64,000 nt of DNA from Paenibacillaceae bacterium (lineage in GTDB: Bacteria > Bacillota > Clostridia > Lachnospirales > Lachnospiraceae): contig SVDS01000004.1 of assembly GCA_015057715.1 (NCBI GenBank), positions 16,026 through 80,025 of the forward strand, written 5' to 3'. Positions 62,029 through 64,000 of this stretch are shown here, piece by piece. Within the stretch, counting starts at the first letter, position 1. Every line of letters starts with the position of its first letter. Below the pieces are notes generated by a model. It saw nothing but the letters and a program-made list of their open reading frames with translations, was not told the origin of the DNA and ran no database searches. A program made the position numbers and the translations under genes.

Positions 62029-63060
62029 TTAAAAATCAAATGTAAGAATAATCTTGCGAATAGACGGATCATGACTATCCACAAAATCAAAGGCCTCCTG
62101 AGCCTTAGTAAGCGGGAATGTGTGGGAAACAGAACCGGTTAGATCCAGTTTTCCCTCATGAATCATGTCAATAGCTTTTCCAAACATTTTATTCTGAAGT
62201 CTGGAGCCTCTCACATCAAGCTCCTTGGCAGTTATGGCAAACTGATTGATCTCTGTGGGAGCAGTTGAAAATCCCATGGTGATAACCTTCCCGGCGTTTC
62301 CGGTGGCATTTAACAGGCGGATCAGTGAATCCTTGTTGCAGACAGCATCGATGGATACGGTGGCGCCATGCATATGGGTGTATTCTTTTACTTTCTCCAC
62401 AAGATCTTCATTTAATACGTTAATTGTGTATTTTGCTCCATTTGCTTTCGCAGTCTCAAGCTTATCATCCTGAATATCAGCTACAATAATATGATCGCAG
62501 ATTTGTCTGGCAATCTTTAAAATAGAGCTTCCAAGAGCACCGGAACCGTAAATGAGAAGCATATCGTCTTTTTCCAGTTCTGCTCTGGTGCAGGACTGTA
62601 TGGCAATGGTGGTTGGTTCAATCATAACCGCATCCCGGTCTGATATGGAATCAGGCAGAATATAGCAGTCAGCTTCCGGCACCGCGATAAACTCCCGATA
62701 GCCTCCGTCAATATGAACGCCCCTTACCTTTAAATGATCGCAGACATTGCCTCTTCCCTTACTGCATGGATAGCAGTTTCCGCAACTGGTAACCTGGTTA
62801 ACGATTACACGGTCACCCACTTTTAATTTCTCAACAGATGGGCCGGTCTCTGCCACAACGCCCACCATCTCATGTCCGATAATTCTTGGATAGGTAGCTG
62901 CTGCGTTGGTTCCGTGGTAGATACCAACGTCTGAACCGCAGATTCCGGCAGCTGTCATTTTTACAATCACATTATTTTCTTCATCAAGAACAGGTTTTTC
63001 TATCTCAATAACTTTTAATTCTCCCGGTTTTACAATCTGTACCGCTTTCATATGATTCAT
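62029..63060 (-). CDS. Zinc-dependent sugar-alcohol / sugar-acid dehydrogenase (MDR family)
   Basis: 343 aa. Catalytic zinc ligands in AGICGSDVGIYHG and GHEMVGVV, structural zinc Cys cluster in CGNCYPCSKGRGNVC, and NAD-binding YGSGALGSSILKIA. Resembles galactonate/gulonate-type oxidoreductases. It starts 12 bases after the aldolase-like gene, so the two form an operon. Confidence 0.92.
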   Translation of the reverse strand: MNHMKAVQIVKPGELKVIEIEKPVLDEENNVIVKMTAAGICGSDVGIYHGTNAAATYPRIIGHEMVGVVAETGPSVEKLKVGDRVIVNQVTSCGNCYPCSKGRGNVCDHLKVRGVHIDGGYREFIAVPEADCYILPDSISDRDAVMIEPTTIAIQSCTRAELEKDDMLLIYGSGALGSSILKIARQICDHIIVADIQDDKLETAKANGAKYTINVLNEDLVEKVKEYTHMHGATVSIDAVCNKDSLIRLLNATGNAGKVITMGFSTAPTEINQFAITAKELDVRGSRLQNKMFGKAIDMIHEGKLDLTGSVSHTFPLTKAQEAFDFVDSHDPSIRKIILTFDF

Positions 63061-63072
63061 CTCCTTTATGTC

Positions 63073-63948
63073 TTAGCGTACCTCCAGATATTTGGAAAGA
63101 ATCTCATCCATTTCTTCTTTCCTGCTTTCTGTTAATGGCAGCATGGGCTTTCTTACTTCACCGGCTGGAATCCCCTGATTGGAAACGATGTACTTTAAGT
63201 TTGCACAAAGACCGTTTTTCAAAAGCACATCCAAAATGTTGTTGGATTTGGTCTGAAGAGCTCTGGCTTCTTCCTCTTTTCCTTCCAGGTACAATTCCAT
63301 GATCCGTTTGAACTGGGGCAGCATGAAGTTAAAGCTGCTTCCAATAAATCCATCACAGCCAAACGCAAGAAATGCCACCATGGAGCTTTCAAAACCTCCG
63401 TAACAGATGATATCGGAATTTATGTTTTTAATCCGTTCCATCTGAAGAAGATTTAAATTGGTGTGTTTGATTGCTCCAATTGCTCCGGATTTTATAAGTT
63501 CTCTGGTCTCCGGATTATTTAGATCCAGCTCCCTGTGAGTGCTTGATGGGATATTATAGTAGAGGACGGATTCCCCCACTGCCTGGGCAATATCGTAATA
63601 GTATCCTGCAATTTCCTTCTCCGAAAATCCAAAATACAAAGGCGGTGTTGCCGCAATGCCTCGAATTCCAAGTTCCTTTGCTTTCTTTGCGTAAAAAATG
63701 GCTTCCTCAGTGCTGATGGCACCTACATGCGCATAGATATCACAGCGGTCTTTTAACTCCGATGCCAGTTCAAACGAACGAATCCGCTCTTCTCTATTCA
63801 ACAGAAAGCACTCACCGGAGCTTCCTCCGATAAAGAATCCGTCTGCACCTTCTGCAAGGTTTCTTTCCCAAAGCTGTCTGGCTGAAGTTTCGTTGATTTT
63901 ACCCTGTCTGTCAAATGGTGTTAATGAAGCAACAATTAATTTTTTCAT
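63073..63948 (-). CDS. DapA/NanA-family aldolase (dihydrodipicolinate synthase superfamily)
   Basis: 291 aa from ATG at 63948 (GGGGG 10 bases upstream); the frame opens at 63969. TIM-barrel motifs: GGSSGECFLLNREER (substrate carboxylate site), LYYNIPSSTHREL (Tyr), and the Schiff-base Lys in GAIGAIKHTNLNL. Such enzymes cleave or form 2-keto-3-deoxy sugar acids or sialic acid. Upstream genes are beyond the window. Confidence 0.92.
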   Translation of the reverse strand: MKKLIVASLTPFDRQGKINETSARQLWERNLAEGADGFFIGGSSGECFLLNREERIRSFELASELKDRCDIYAHVGAISTEEAIFYAKKAKELGIRGIAATPPLYFGFSEKEIAGYYYDIAQAVGESVLYYNIPSSTHRELDLNNPETRELIKSGAIGAIKHTNLNLLQMERIKNINSDIICYGGFESSMVAFLAFGCDGFIGSSFNFMLPQFKRIMELYLEGKEEEARALQTKSNNILDVLLKNGLCANLKYIVSNQGIPAGEVRKPMLPLTESRKEEMDEILSKYLEVR

Positions 63949-64000
63949 GTTAGTATGTCCCCCTGACATTTAAATGAACCCCATATTGTCCCGGTCTGAT

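Overview
The window looks like chromosome from an anaerobic clostridium of the Lachnospiraceae (cluster XIVa; Lacrimispora/Lachnoclostridium-like). This is inferred from gene content: a glycyl-radical choline microcompartment, a GH31/GH3 glycosidase locus with a YesMN-type two-component system, M56/BlaI regulation and low-to-moderate G+C. It cannot be named to species from sequence alone.

Region 1 (1-15.5 kb, all minus strand) is an almost complete choline-fermenting bacterial microcompartment (BMC) operon. Reading from its promoter at about 14.5 kb it encodes: two paralogous EamA-type transporters flanking a shell protein, a small 93-aa protein, two more BMC-H shell proteins, an aldehyde dehydrogenase homologue that has lost its nucleophile, choline TMA-lyase CutC, activase CutD, an EutS-like shell protein, EutP-like GTPase, Fe-alcohol dehydrogenase, EutT-like protein, EutJ-like chaperone, a GrpU-like shell protein, an EutN-type vertex protein, an EutQ-like cupin, a BMC-H protein with a C-terminal extension, and a second aldehyde dehydrogenase with an intact catalytic Cys, cut by the window edge. 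A MerR/GyrI-type regulator lies directly upstream. Its promoter and the operon promoter share the same architecture: TTGACA, a 20-bp spacer holding a TTCCCC/GGGAA dyad, and TATACT. That is a strong internal case for direct MerR control.

Region 2 (15.7-21.9 kb) holds thioredoxin, a YhgE/Pip membrane protein with a membrane-anchored partner, a methyltransferase, a DJ-1/PfpI protein and an unknown two-TM protein.

Region 3 (22.1-34.0 kb) is a compact contractile phage-tail cassette (PBSX/diffocin-like tailocin): late activator, sheath, tube, tail chaperones joined by a textbook A AAA AAC -1 frameshift site, tape measure, baseplate and a beta-helix fibre. A divergent Cro/CI-type repressor is present with repeated GTTCAA-TACT-TTGAAC operators. 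No capsid, portal, terminase, integrase or recognisable lysis gene is seen.

Region 4 (34.0-37.4 kb) is a BlaI-BlaR1-like regulatory operon. The M56 metalloprotease receptor carries cell-wall-binding repeats where BlaR1 has a penicillin-binding domain, and a secreted protein with the same type of repeat follows. Two BlaI-type operators overlap the promoter. This is the most unusual signalling architecture in the window.

Region 5 (37.4-47.6 kb) is an oligosaccharide-utilisation locus: GH31, GH3 and a CUT1 ABC importer without its ATPase, divergent from a YesM/YesN two-component system. Region 6 (47.6-52.4 kb) has assorted small genes, an orphan sugar-binding protein lacking a signal peptide, a DUF2935 protein and tRNA-Gly(GCC). 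Region 7 (52.7-58.1 kb) is a TetR-controlled BMP-type (nucleoside) ABC transporter with a clear operator. Region 8 (58.2-64 kb) has a lipoprotein and a GntR-led sugar/sugar-acid operon (SDR, YhcH/YiaL, M28 peptidase) facing a zinc dehydrogenase and a DapA/NanA-family aldolase.
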